NCBI GenBank assembly: GCA_002179805.1
Contig: NAVB01001481.1
Span: 1 to 33,661, forward strand
Origin: Acanthamoeba lenticulata
Lineage: Eukaryota > Discosea > Longamoebia > Acanthamoebidae
Length of the DNA: 33,661 nt
Reading direction: 5' to 3'
Positions 1 to 10,200 of the stretch are shown here, in pieces. Under the pieces are notes generated by a model. The model did not search any database, was not told the DNA's origin, and worked only from the letters and a program-made list of their open reading frames with translations. How positions within the stretch are numbered: position 1 is the first letter of the stretch; each line of letters opens with the position of its first letter. A program made the translations under genes and the position numbers.

Positions 1-184
1 CCTTCGCCTTGTACATAGGCGCGATGCCTGCCCGCAACAGAAAGATGTTCAACTTTGTTTTTTTGACAATGTGTACGTTGTCTATTGGGAGTATTATGAA
101 TATATGGGAAGATGATAGAATAATATGGTTGAGTTACAATATATAATATGGGACACACACACAGCTGCAGTGTGGCTGTACGGG

Positions 185-979
185 TCAATGGGTGACGGAA
201 GTGTTGGGCTTGACGGGTCGGAAACGGCTGAGGACTGACGGAATGGCGTCGTAGGTAGGGGCGCTGGCGGCAGCCGACGCGAAAAAGTGAAAGGTGAAGG
301 GCTCCTTCCTCGACCGCCCTTTCTTTTGCCGCGCCCTCTTGTTCTTGAACCAGATCTGGATGCGCTTGGTGGGCATGTCCAGTAGTTGGCTAAGTCTCGC
401 CTTGGTAAGCGCGGTCGGGATGGGCTCCAGCGCGAAGACTTCCTCAAGCAGAGACACTTGGCCGGCAGACGCCTGGCGCCGGCCCTTGCCGCGGCCACGG
501 CTGTCCTTCATTGTCACGTGGGAAGGTGACGTCGACGAAGTGCCGACGGAAGAGGAGCCACCTGCGGCGTGGTTGGCAAATGCGTGCGGGCCCATCGTGC
601 GGAGAAGTCCCTCCAGCAAGTCGGCCACGGTCGAGGAGGCACCCGAAGAAGTCGTCACACAGGATGCGGCCGGCAAGGGAGAAGGCGCAGCAGACGAAGG
701 CGCCGAGGCCGTGAACGAAACGTCGGCGTTCGAGAAGGTGGGGACGAAAGAGGCAAAAGGAGGCAGAAGGGTGATAGGGCCCAACGAAGGAGGCGAAGGG
801 CAAGGAGAATAGGAAAAGGAGCCAGATGGCGACGAGCTAAAGTCGGCAGGGCATGGTGAAGAGGGTGGAGAGCTCATTGATGGTAGAGGCTGCATCCACG
901 GAAAAGAGGGGTCCTCGTCGGCGACGGGGTTCACCAGGAAGCTGATGGCCATCAGGCCTTGTTTGTTGGCAATTTCCAT
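185..979 (-). CDS. Homeodomain transcription factor, K50 class
   Basis: Single-exon gene of 264 aa, predicted nuclear DNA-binding protein. I start it at the ATG at 979; an in-frame TTG further upstream is not needed. The N-terminal ~155 residues are Ser/Pro-rich low complexity. The homeodomain covers about residues 158-217 and aligns to standard numbering without gaps: R5, L16, F20, W48, F49, N51 and R53 are all present, and the recognition helix reads IQIWFKNKRARQKK. Position 50 is Lys rather than the common Gln; in animal Bicoid/PITX proteins K50 selects TAATCC-type sites, so a similar preference is an inference here. Position 8 is Ala instead of Phe. The C-terminus after the basic stretch is short and uncharacterised. 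I recognise no specific orthologue. The 570-nt gap to the START gene is the likely promoter region. Confidence 0.9.
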   Translation of the reverse strand: MEIANKQGLMAISFLVNPVADEDPSFPWMQPLPSMSSPPSSPCPADFSSSPSGSFSYSPCPSPPSLGPITLLPPFASFVPTFSNADVSFTASAPSSAAPSPLPAASCVTTSSGASSTVADLLEGLLRTMGPHAFANHAAGGSSSVGTSSTSPSHVTMKDSRGRGKGRRQASAGQVSLLEEVFALEPIPTALTKARLSQLLDMPTKRIQIWFKNKRARQKKGRSRKEPFTFHFFASAAASAPTYDAIPSVLSRFRPVKPNTSVTH

Positions 980-1550
980 TGTGGCGTGTGGTTGTGTAGC
1001 GGTGTAGCGGGCAGTGGATGTGTGCAAGGTATAGAAAACCGCGTGGCCACGCTTCTCTCGTGAGGGGATAAGTTGTGTGTGTTTGTGGTCAGGGGGGGAT
1101 CAGGGCCTTTTGTACGCAGGCTCTGGGTATCTCGCGGCGCCAGGTGTGCGGCTGCGGCTACCTGCGGCGAGCCAATGGGCGTCGGGCTAGATTGCCGACA
1201 CTACACGACGAGCTGGCGCACATTAAGCGGCTCACCAATCCGCATGCGCCTTATGGAGCTTAGGCAACTAAACCTTGCCGCAGAGAGCGGACTGGCTGGA
1301 GCTGCCCCAACACGAATTTTCTCGTATTCAGCTTGTTACCACGGCCGCAAAAAGGTGACCCTTATGTATCCCCCAGAGGCGAGCCGCAACACCGGCTGGG
1401 TAGGAACAGACCTGCCGCACCGGGCGCGCTGTGCGACGCTGCTCTGCAGGGCCACTCCCTCATCACCAGCGAAATCCAACACGGTTTTTTTCACTCTTTC
1501 TTTGCGGCGCACGCTCCACAAGTCCTTTTGCTCCTCCCTCCCTCCTTCCC
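980..1550. other. Intergenic region upstream of the homeobox gene
   Basis: This 571-nt stretch lies between the homeobox start and the stop of the START gene, both on the minus strand. It contains a short GT-rich patch near 1074-1084, and pyrimidine-rich sequence around 1490-1560. Several open frames cross it on the plus strand, but none shows a domain, a compelling start or splice support. It probably holds the homeobox promoter and the START 3' UTR. I see no convincing TATA box. Confidence 0.5.
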
Positions 1551-2434
1551 TTACTGCTTCTGCTGCTTCTCTTGGTCAAGCTTGAGCTGGTTGTTGCAAG
1601 CGTCGCGCAGCGTGTTGAGCCACTTCTTCATGAAGTAACCGGCCAGCAGATTCACCACCCACTGCAGAAGATATAGCGGCCAGTGTCAACGACGGCAGTG
1701 GACATCAGCCACCATCTACAACAAGAGAGGGGGCGGGGGGAGGGGAAGAGAAGCACGTGCCGTGGGGATGGAGGCCTTGATGTCGTTCTGGCTGAGGAAA
1801 GTGACGCGGCAGCCCTGGCCGCTGGGATTGGGCTTCATCACGTAGCCGGAGAGCTTGGTGTAGGCTCGTACAAACTTCTTAGGGTTCTCCGGGAACTTGT
1901 CATGCTTTACGGAGCGGTAAATGATGACCCGAGTGCCGTCCTCAAGCGTTTTGGTCAGTCGGCTCTGCAAGAACTCGCGGTTGGTGAAGGTTGGTGGCGC
2001 CTTGGCCCAAAAATAGATGACATCCTGTTCGTCGTTGATCTTTTCAACCACCTGCATGTCCTTGCCGCCGTGGTCCCACTTGACACGAGACTCAATGTTG
2101 TAGAGCACCTCGTGCACCACGTCGGCCGTGATGCTGACGGTTGTTACCAGAGCCTTCAACTTGTCCAAGCCTGTTTCCATCTGCACAAAAGGCAATGTGC
2201 CAATATGAAAATGCATCAAAATAGTGAAGAGAGAATCAATAATAAAGCTTCATAATATTAAGGCTCTCTCTTTTGGTGGACTAACGGTACCCTTTGCCTG
2301 AACACCTCGATGGTGTTGCCTTCATCGTCGGTTACTGTGGAAATGGGACTCCAATCGCTATGCGAAGAAGCATCCAAGGCCAGAATCTCCTTGATGTGCT
2401 CTTCTGAACAGGGCTCGAAGGTTTCCACTTCCAT
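1551..2434 (-). CDS. START-domain lipid-binding protein
   Basis: Three-exon gene encoding about 224 aa: exons 2434-2291, 2180-1761 and 1661-1551. The ATG at 2434 is used; the frame is open upstream only from a TTG. The fold is a stand-alone START (StAR-related lipid transfer) domain, expected to bind a sterol, phospholipid or ceramide in a hydrophobic cavity. Visible family signatures are ESRVKWD, NREFLQSRL, the VIIYRSVKH strand and the C-terminal helix beginning SIPTWVVNLLAGYFMKKWL. The second intron has a GC donor (ACG|GCACGT), and splicing it joins SIPT directly to WVVNLLAG, as the family expects. There is no signal peptide or membrane segment, so it is probably cytosolic. The ligand cannot be inferred. 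Confidence 0.88.
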
Positions 2435-2499
2435 AGCGTGCCACAATCGTGAGATTATGGTTGCCGCACGAGCCCACAAACGACGTCATCATTTCGGAG

Positions 2500-3139
2500 T
2501 TAATTCTTTTGCGCACAAAAGAAAACTTGACATACACCCCAAGCGTTAGCTGCTCTCCTTCCTTGCCTTCTTTTTCTGCGCTTCGCCTTTCTGGGCCCTC
2601 CTCTGCCCTGCCTGCTTCGCTTGGTCTTTGGCGTCAGGTCCGTGCTGTCTTGCTGGGCTGCTGCTGTTGCTTAAGATGAAAATAAAAGGCAAAGAAAAAG
2701 TCAAGCGAACTTGCTCACCTTGCTTGCACACTGCGAGGGGAGGAGCCTCTTCGTTTGAAGTGCATAAAGCATTGGCTAAACGTGCAAGAACGTCGCCATG
2801 GCAGGGATCAGTTGGCCGTTTCTTGTCTTCCAGTTCGGCAAGCAGTTCTGGGTGTTTAGACAAGTGTTCTTCTTCAAAAAGTCGCACTGCTTCTGCTGCA
2901 GAGCCTGCCAGGCGTACAGAGAAAGGATTGGCCCACTTGCTTTTTGGGAGGTCCCACCCACCCATCGCCCACCGACGGCCAATGTACATCGCAACCTTGC
3001 ACCACCCTTCTTTTGGAGCCGCACCACCCGGGTTTGCTTGATTTCTTGAGGCCGACACGCTGCCGGCCGCCACATAGTCGAAGCTGAACCCACAAGAGGA
3101 AACACCGCCTTTGTTTTCTTTCTTTGAAAGAAGTTTCAA
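2500..3139 (-). CDS. DUF4326-type protein with basic tail
   Basis: Protein of about 194 aa if spliced (exon 3139-2719, intron with donor GTGAGC, second exon about 2663-2500), or 197 aa unspliced ending at 2546. The central part carries the hallmarks I associate with DUF4326: YIGRRW, KSKWANPF, and a C-terminal PCHGDVLA followed by LANAL. The domain has no assigned biochemical function known to me; it occurs in bacteria, phages and eukaryotes. The spliced model is preferred because the unspliced frame reads through a T-rich, acceptor-like tract. It gives a strongly basic C-terminus (KAKRRKRRQGRR) that resembles a nuclear localisation signal. Its stop would lie 65 nt upstream of the START gene's ATG. 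Family assignment is moderate and the C-terminus uncertain. Confidence 0.65.
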
Positions 3140-3170
3140 CTTTTTAATGCGTGCGGGGGAGTGGCCAACT

Positions 3171-3770
3171 TTAAGCCCGAAGCGCGGCCTCCGCGCTCTT
3201 GGTGCGGAACACGTGGGTCAAGTGTGGGGCCACAAGAGTTTCCAGCTCCCGCAAGCGGTGCACGTCCGTATCCGTGTGGGCGAGGCCAGAGATGACACGA
3301 AAGCAGTTCTCGTGGCCACACGCACACGTGAATGGTGCGGCCATGGCCTCTTCCGTGGTGAGGTAATTGAATGTGAGCTCCTCACCCTCGGCGATGTCGC
3401 GGAGTGCCGCAAGGGAAAAGTCTACTTCCTCCACGGAGCCACAGCTTGAGGCGGTCGTTACCACGCCGAGCAGACGCACGTTGGGGCGGCAGGAGTGGTT
3501 GAGAAAAGCCCAGTTCCACCCTTCGCTGTTGACGTGGATATCGGAGCCCATCTGGAGGCTGCCCCTCGATGGCTTGCCTTGCGAGATGGTGGCCTTACGC
3601 GCCACAACCCTATAAACCACCTCTCCGGCGGTAATGGCAGTGGTGGCGTAGAGGCCAAACCCGACGTCTTGTCGCGGGTGGCGCCGCTTCTCCACAAGCG
3701 AGTGTTCCCACGCCACGCTGTCGCTCACCCACTTCGCCACGAGGCGAGAGTGGTCCTTCGTCCCGTCCAT
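3171..3770 (-). CDS. Compact SET-domain protein
   Basis: Single-exon gene, 199 aa from the ATG at 3770. The frame is open further upstream, but that part translates a CACA/CTCT repeat and is probably 5' UTR. The SET core is nearly the whole protein: GFGLYATTAITAGEVV at about 37-52, the NHSCRPN cofactor/pseudoknot motif at 91-97 and ELTFNY with the catalytic-type tyrosine at 131-136. A cysteine-rich post-SET-like segment (CACGHENC, Cys149/151/156) follows. These fit a SAM-dependent protein lysine methyltransferase, but the substrate (histone or other) cannot be read from sequence. No chromatin-reader domain is attached. Its start lies 110 nt downstream of the ALG6 stop on the same strand. Confidence 0.85.
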   Translation of the reverse strand: MDGTKDHSRLVAKWVSDSVAWEHSLVEKRRHPRQDVGFGLYATTAITAGEVVYRVVARKATISQGKPSRGSLQMGSDIHVNSEGWNWAFLNHSCRPNVRLLGVVTTASSCGSVEEVDFSLAALRDIAEGEELTFNYLTTEEAMAAPFTCACGHENCFRVISGLAHTDTDVHRLRELETLVAPHLTHVFRTKSAEAALRA

Positions 3771-3880
3771 CAATGAGAGAGAAAGAGTGTGTGTGTGCTT
3801 GTGGGGTTCCCCCCGGAAGATGCCGAGGCCGTATTGTTCCTTTTTCTCCGGCACGCGGGTGGTGGCCTTGAAGGAGGAGA

Positions 3881-6800
3881 TCATTTCCTCTTTTTACTGC
3901 CTGTGGGGTTATTGTCTTCCCCGCGCGGCTTGGCGGGGGACACAGAGACGAACGTGGTGGGGGATGTGGTCGAGTCCCGCCCACATTGCGCCCAATAGGC
4001 CACACCCAGAGCCGCGAGGAAGTGCACACACCCAAACACAGCGACCAAAAGGTCGAACGCGTCCGGGTATCGCTCGGGCGGTGCCACCAGCGCGCGGAGA
4101 GCGTGAAGGACGCCGACGCCCACCATCGACGCCTGCGGCGGCAGCAAGGCGCACATCAACCACTGTGTCTCACGTTTTCCGGGCGGAAGCGGCCAAGATC
4201 GCCTTTCAATTTGAGTGGAGGAGAGGGCCCGCACCGCGAACAGAGAGGATTCCAAGTGATCCGTGATTGAGGCCTGGCGTGTGCCGGTCAGCTGAAGCGC
4301 AAGCGGCGCCCAGGCCAGGTAGAGGACCGCCACGTAGGCCACGACGAGACCGTCCTTGGCCAGCAGCGGATACATGCTGGGTGGATGTCGTTTGTGAGCA
4401 ACTCGGACAAGTCGCGCGGCAAGGAGAGGCCCCATGTTGGGGGAGAGGGGGTGTGTACGTAAAGGTGGCGATGATGGTGAACCAAGAAACCAGACGCGGC
4501 GACTCGGGGAGCAAGCACGTCAGCGGCAGGAGCGGCAGTAAGATTGACCTGCGGGTGGCGTCCGGGCGGTGAGTCACCGTGATGGGCGCCTGTGCGTGCG
4601 AAGAGGCAGCAAAGGAGGATGTTTGGGTTGGATGGGGGGACACGTGCTTTTCATGGACGTGATAGGAGAAGAGGAAGAAGGAAAGGGACGTGATGAAGAG
4701 GCACAGGAGGAAGTTGCGGGGCGATGGATTGCGCAGGAGCTGCACGTTGCTCCCGAGAAAGGCAAGCAGAGTGGCCCCCGTGCTGGGCGGAGGGAGAGGT
4801 GGGTGAGGATAGTTGTGGGCGAGGAGGACAGTTGTGGGGGCAATGATGATGATGTCGATGATGGTGGTGGTGGTGGTGGTGGACATCAGCGCCACCCGAC
4901 CAAGCCCCGGGGGGGGGGGAGACGCGAACCAAATGGAGAGGATGTCGGCGACAGCCCCAAGCTGGCGGAGCTTGAGGAGTGGAGAGACGGCGCACCAGAA
5001 ATTGGCCACCTTGTCCTCGTAGAGCCCGCGCCCCACCGGGAACAGTCGCACCAGCACTAGGGCCCGGAGGAAGAGGGAGGAGCGGGAGGAGGAAGATGCA
5101 CAGCAGGCATGTTGAGGCAAAACGAGGCGAGAAGGAGAGGGAAAGACCCCACCCCACCCCACCCGCGCAGAGGAAGTGGGAGTAAGGTGAAGGCAAGCCC
5201 GATGAGCGGAGGGGGTTGGGGGGGGGAGAGGTCATATTGTGTGTGTGCGCGCGTGTGTGTGTGTGTGTGAGGGAGAGAGACGGAGGCAGAGAAGGAATAC
5301 GGTGGTGGGCATCGGTGGTGCTTTGGAGGAAGGGCGCCCAACACAGCGCAAAAGTGGCGATCACCGCCAAGCCCAACTTGAGGACCTCGACGACCGGGCT
5401 ACGTGACGTTGGTGTGGCAAGTGTGGCGCGTGTGGAGTGAGTGCATCAGCACCGCGCCATTTGTTGGTTGCGCCATGGTGAGTTCCTTCCAAAGGGAACG
5501 CACGTCTTGGTCCGGTAGGATTTGGCCAGAAGGTAGGAGAAGAAGGCCGGGGCGAAGTAGAGGGTCATCTGCTTGTAGTTGAGCGCCAAGCAGAAAAGCA
5601 CCGTCCCCACCTGGCGCGATGGGTCGCGTGCGCGTTTGTATTTGCGCGGGCCAAGGAAAGGGTGCGTGTAGCCGTAGTCAGCAACTCGAGAAGCCAGGCG
5701 CTGCGGGAGGGGGGGGGGGAAGAGGAGGCGCATACGACGTGGCGGCCCCGCAGGATGGAGACCACAGCCCAGAGGACAAGACCCAGGCTGACTCCATTGT
5801 ACTGGAAGTGGCCGTGGTCGATCAGCAGGAGGGCCGGCTGCAAGCCTATCAGCACCAAGGCGGTCATCTGACGGACACGTGTCAGTCGTTTGTGCGTTTG
5901 TGCGTGTGTTCGTGTGAAGGAGAGGGTGGACCAGGGGGAGGAAGGAGGGGACGGGAGGAGGGCAAAAGGGCAGACCAAGGGAAAGTGTATTTGGGGGGGG
6001 GAGGAGGGGGTTGCGGACCCGCCTGCTCCACGGGAGGGAGGCGTAGTAGGTGCTCACGAAGGCAAAGACGGCCGGGAGGAACACGGCCAGGTCGGCTGCG
6101 ATCACTGTCCCGCGCATGAAGAGCTTGCTCGTCACGGACTCGTAGCCGCGCGACGCGTGCAGCGCCATCGACGCTGGCTCGAGCCAACGCCCTCTGCAAA
6201 TCCGTTGGGGTCAGCGGACACAAAGGTCTCCCCTCCTTCCTCCTCCTCCTGCTTCTGCTGCTACGATGCGGGGTGGTTCAAAGGGGGCGGGAGGGGGGGG
6301 GGTATGTACAAGTGGCCCAGGACCCACGAGTGGTAGGCCGTCACTGGAGGGTAGTCGAGGCCCCAGTAGAGGAGGTCGTTGTGCGTGGTGTTGCGGTACC
6401 AGTCCAACACGGGGAGGCTGGTTGTGATCTGTGTGCCGCCACCGCACCGATTGTGTCAGCCATGGCATCATTGCCACGCATGCGTGACCTCCCAGCAAAT
6501 GGCGGCGATCAGGCGTCGCCAGTCTTCTTGATCAACTGGCACGCCTTGGCCCAAGAGGACGTCGGCTGTGGTGGTGGTGGGGGGGGGGAGGTTGTGTTGC
6601 ACGTGCCTCCATCCAATGCCGCTGGGCCTCATAGTCGCCAAACATGGGCGGCGTGGCTTCGCCCGAGTGCGGGTGCAGGGACACCAGGTAGCGCATAAGG
6701 ACAAGAAAGCATGCGGTGGCGACTAGCGCCAACCTCTTGCGCGGCTGCATGAACAAGTAGAGTGTGTCCAGATGGCTGGCATTATCGCCCTGGGCCGGCG

Positions 6801-7023
6801 AACTCACGTCTGCTGGAAGCGACGACGGGGTGGACGAGTGCTGCGCCAGACCGGTGCGTGAGCGGTCGGCAGCTTGGCCCTTGGCCTTGGCACTTGAAGG
6901 AGCGGCAAGAGACGAAGCTGTAGTTGCTTTCTTTGTAGAGTGTGCGCTGCCGCTCGAAGCAAGGTTGCTAGCTGCCGCGCCACTGCAGCTGGCTCCCTTC
7001 CTGGTCTTGTCCTTCCTGTTCAT
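3881..7023 (-). CDS. ALG6: ALG6 dolichyl-P-Glc:Man9GlcNAc2-PP-dolichol glucosyltransferase
   Basis: ER multi-pass GT-C enzyme that adds the first glucose to the lipid-linked N-glycan precursor. Exons: 7023-6607, 6428-6310, 6193-6019, 5867-5736, 5610-5504, 5398-5301, 5056-4930, 4782-4648, 4548-4459 and 4376-3881, giving about 631 aa. If the in-frame 147-nt intron 4929-4783 is retained the protein has 680 aa. Diagnostic blocks: PPMFGDYEAQRHWME, YWGLDYPPVTAYHS, SRGYES with KLFMRGTV, LLIDHGHFQYN, LALNYKQM, RLFPVGRGLYEDKVANFWC and SFFLFSYHVHEK followed by SILLPLLPL. ALG6 is preferred over ALG8 because of HFQYN and the EAQRHWME block. Oddities: a Ser/Ala-rich N-terminal extension of roughly 100 residues, two GC-AG introns (donors 6606 and 4647), poly-C tracts after several donors, and a C-terminal KKRK that fits a KKxx ER-retrieval signal. 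Confidence 0.92.
5238..5269. repeat. (GT)n microsatellite within an ALG6 intron
   Basis: Alternating GT/GC dinucleotides run for about 32 nt within the 244-nt ALG6 intron 5300-5057. On the ALG6 coding strand this is a CA repeat followed by a C-rich tract. It belongs to a general pattern of simple-sequence tracts in the introns of this window. Confidence 0.8.
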
Positions 7024-7264
7024 CCGCCCACAAAAGAAAACAAAAGAAAAAAAAAGAAATGCATAAAGTGTCTAGATACGCGGGCGGAATTTGGGGCTGC
7101 AGGGAGAGCTCACGGCACGTTCCGTCCCTTGTTCTTGGACGACGTGCACACACCCACCTACCTGCTCCTTAAGGTCTGTTGTGGATGCGGTCCTGTTAGC
7201 CGCCGAGCTGCTGCTTCCATTCTCGTTCAATCGCACGGAGGATTGAACAAGTCCACTCTTTTAA
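7024..7264. promoter_or_regulatory. Divergent intergenic region, ALG6 / P4-CorA
   Basis: A 241-nt gap separates the divergent starts of ALG6 and the P4-ATPase/CorA chimera, so it must contain both promoters. It includes an A-rich stretch at about 7033-7060 next to the ALG6 start and pyrimidine-rich sequence toward 7160. I cannot point to a defined core promoter motif. Confidence 0.5.
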
Positions 7265-10200
7265 ATGGAACGGAGAGAGGGCGAGAAGAAAGAGGCGGAG
7301 GATAGCCTTTATGGCAAGGAAGAGGAACACGAGCTTCTGGTGGAGGATGAAGAGGATGACGCTGGCCTGAGTGAGGAGACCCCTGTGGCGGAAGCAAGGA
7401 GGGTACACGTCAACAACCATGCGGCCAACGCAGCCAGCGGGTTTCCCACCAACATGACGAGCACCACCAAGTACACCTGGTGGAACTTCCTCTTCAAGAA
7501 CTTGTACGAGCAGGTACGACCCCTCTTCATTCTTCTGGTGCCGTCCGTCGTAGCGCACGCCGCCCCCCTTACTGACGCGTGGGAGGGGGCGTTGTGGTTG
7601 CTCCCATAAAAATGCACGCCCAGTTCCGTCGTGTGGCCAACAGCTACTTCCTGTTGGTGATGGCCATCCAATGTACGCGCCTGCGTTCGTCTCCACGTGA
7701 TCAGGGCTGCTCATGTGGCGTGGGCATGTTGACACCGCCTTCATGACGGCCTGACGTGTTTGGTGGGGCGGGTGGTGGCATGCCACGCGGCAGTGATACC
7801 CGGAGTGGCGCCCATCACGCCCCTCACGAGCATTCTGCCGCTCCTCTTCGTGCTGTGCGTGACGGCCGTCAAGGACGCCTGGGACGACTGGGTGCGCGCC
7901 CGCACCGCTCGTGCCGCCGTGTTCACAACTCACTCAGCCCGCGTGCCCCCGGGGGAACAGAATCGGCGCAAGGCCGACAACGAGGTCAATAACCGAACCG
8001 CCGCCGTGTGTGAGCGCGGCAGCGACTCCATCTGGAAGGATGTCGCGTACAAGGTAAGTGCTTCATTTCTATTTCTTTCTGGTTTTCCTTAACGTTCTAC
8101 TCCTTGGCTCCCTTCGCGCTTTTGTGCTCAACCGCCGACTCGGCGTGCGACCGCAGGACATCGTGGTGGGCGACCTGATCAAGATCCACGACAACGAGGA
8201 GTTCCCGGCCGACATCGTGTTCCTCAAGTCGGCGGCGTCCGACCACCAGTGCTTCATCGAGACCGCCAACCTCGACGGGTGCGTGTGTGCCCGCGCTCGT
8301 CGATGACCGATCAGCCGCAGGCCTGACCGGCTGCCTCACCGCTGTTGCTGCTTGCTGCTGTCCAGTGAGACGACAAAGAAGATCAAGCGCGCGCTGGCCT
8401 TCACGTCGGCCATGACCGAGGCCGAGCTGGCCGGGATCGAGGCCGTCGTGGAGTGTGACGCGCCCAATATCCACTTGGACTCGTTCAACGGCAAATTCAC
8501 GCTCAAGTCCTACCCTGCCGACACCTGCGCCTACACGCTCACCTCCCGGTACTTTGCTGCCGCGCTGCCGCCACGCACCATCTGGAGCCCGAGGTGCCTC
8601 GGAGGCCACTCACGCGCTGGCAACGGGCCGGGGGGGGGGGGCAGGGCGCGGCGTCGGAGTCGCGGTGGGTCACCAGACGGCGACACCGACCTCTTGTTCC
8701 CGCTCAACGAGATGCATCTGCTGCCTCGGGTACTCGGCTCGCCCTCCATCGCCCACACCGAACCGCGCGCACTCAAGCAGCTTGGTGCACTGTTACGCAC
8801 GCGCGCGGTGGTGCCGAACCCGGAACCTCTCGACAGGGCGCGCGATTGGTCAACACCGCGTCCATCGTCGGCGTGGTGGCCTACACGGGGCGTGACACGA
8901 AGCTGATGCTCAACCAGCAGCCCGTCCCGCTCAAGTTCTCCTTCGTCGAGCGGACCACCAACAAGCTCCTCATCGCGCTCGTGGCCTTTGTCTTGACGTT
9001 GTGCCTCGTCACCGCCGCCCTCAGTGTCTACTGGACCGTACGTTGGGCGGCCATTTTCGGGGGGGGGGGAGTTGCTGACGTACCAGCCTGCGCACGCACA
9101 GAACGAGGTGGGCTCGCGCGTACCGTACCTGATGCTGTCCACCAACATGGAGGCCGACCTCATGCTGGGCGTCCGCAACTTCTTGACGCTATTTGTGCTC
9201 TTCAACACGTTCTTGCCCATCTCGCTCTACGTCACCATCGAGTTCGTCAAGACTCTCCAGGTCCCCCCTTCCCCCCCCCCGGGGCCCCATTGAACCTTGA
9301 GGCCCAGTCGCTGACTTATGGATTCCACACGGAGAACAGGAGCAAAAGAAGGTCAAGCGGCGGGAGATGGTCGAGCGCATGGAGCAGCTCGTCCGCAAGA
9401 AGGAGGCCGAGAAGGTGAAGGAGGTCAAGCGACGCCGGTACGCGCGAGAGCCACAGAGAGAGAGAGAGAGAGAAAGAGAAAGAGGTAGAATCTCAAGAAT
9501 GTACGGCGAGCTCATGACGTACGCGCGTCCCTTGCTTGCGTACACAACACACAACGCACACAGGTTCGAGATTGGCATCGCTGCGATCACGGCCATCACG
9601 CTGCCGGTGCTCGTGGTGGCGAGTCTCTTTGGCATGAACGTGGAGGAGGTGCCCGAGTGGGACTTTTGGCACCTCGTGGGCGGGCTCAGCGGGATTTGCT
9701 TCCTGCTGCTCGTGGTCCTCCTCGTCGTGTGGTGGTTCGCCTTCCGCAACAAGTCCAAGCGCAAGGCCCAGAACAAGAAGCTCAAGGTTCGGGAGCGGAA
9801 ACTCGTGCCTCTTGTGGTTGGAATCCTCTGGAGAATTCATTCTCACCCTCATCATCATCATCGCGAGCACAGAAGAGCATCTCACACCTGCCGGAGCTCA
9901 TGCGGAAGAGCATGGAGTGGCACCGAAGCGGGTACGACCCTCATCCGTACCAAGACTTGCTCAGCGGCTCCACTCACTCACCCACTTCCCGGCGACGCAC
10001 ACGCGCAGGACGCGCTTTTCGATGGGCGCGCGGCCATCAGAGGAGGAACGGCATCCGCACGAGGCCTCGATCGACATACGACGGTTCGTGTGTGTGTGTG
10101 TTTGTGTGTGTTTAAGCTTCCTGGATGGCTTCTCTCTGATCTATAAAGGCGGGGCGTCCGTGGGTGGGGAACAGGGGCGATTACGACGAGGACGAGCGAC

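Noticed and set aside
1..184. A gene fragment at the left edge
   Set aside because: Beyond a short CA repeat (about 152-162) and AT-rich sequence near 90-150, no frame shows recognisable content; it is probably the homeobox 3' flank.
1073..1676. Plus-strand open frames between the homeobox and START genes
   Set aside because: No recognisable domain, no splice support, and they overlap the last START exon, which carries family-conserved sequence on the minus strand.
5565..5890. CACA/ACAC-rich frames in ALG6 introns read as secreted low-complexity proteins
   Set aside because: They derive from simple-sequence tracts in introns bounded by splice sites that restore the ALG6 motifs.
8549..8644. 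Gly/Arg-rich insertion in the P4-ATPase A-domain region as a new loop
   Set aside because: It is a multiple of three with a GTACTT donor and a CAG acceptor of matching phase, so an intron is more likely than a coding insert.
10141..10150. TATAAA-like sequence as a promoter for the 10541 gene
   Set aside because: It lies about 400 nt upstream of that ATG, inside an intron of the P4/CorA gene, and nothing ties it to a start site.
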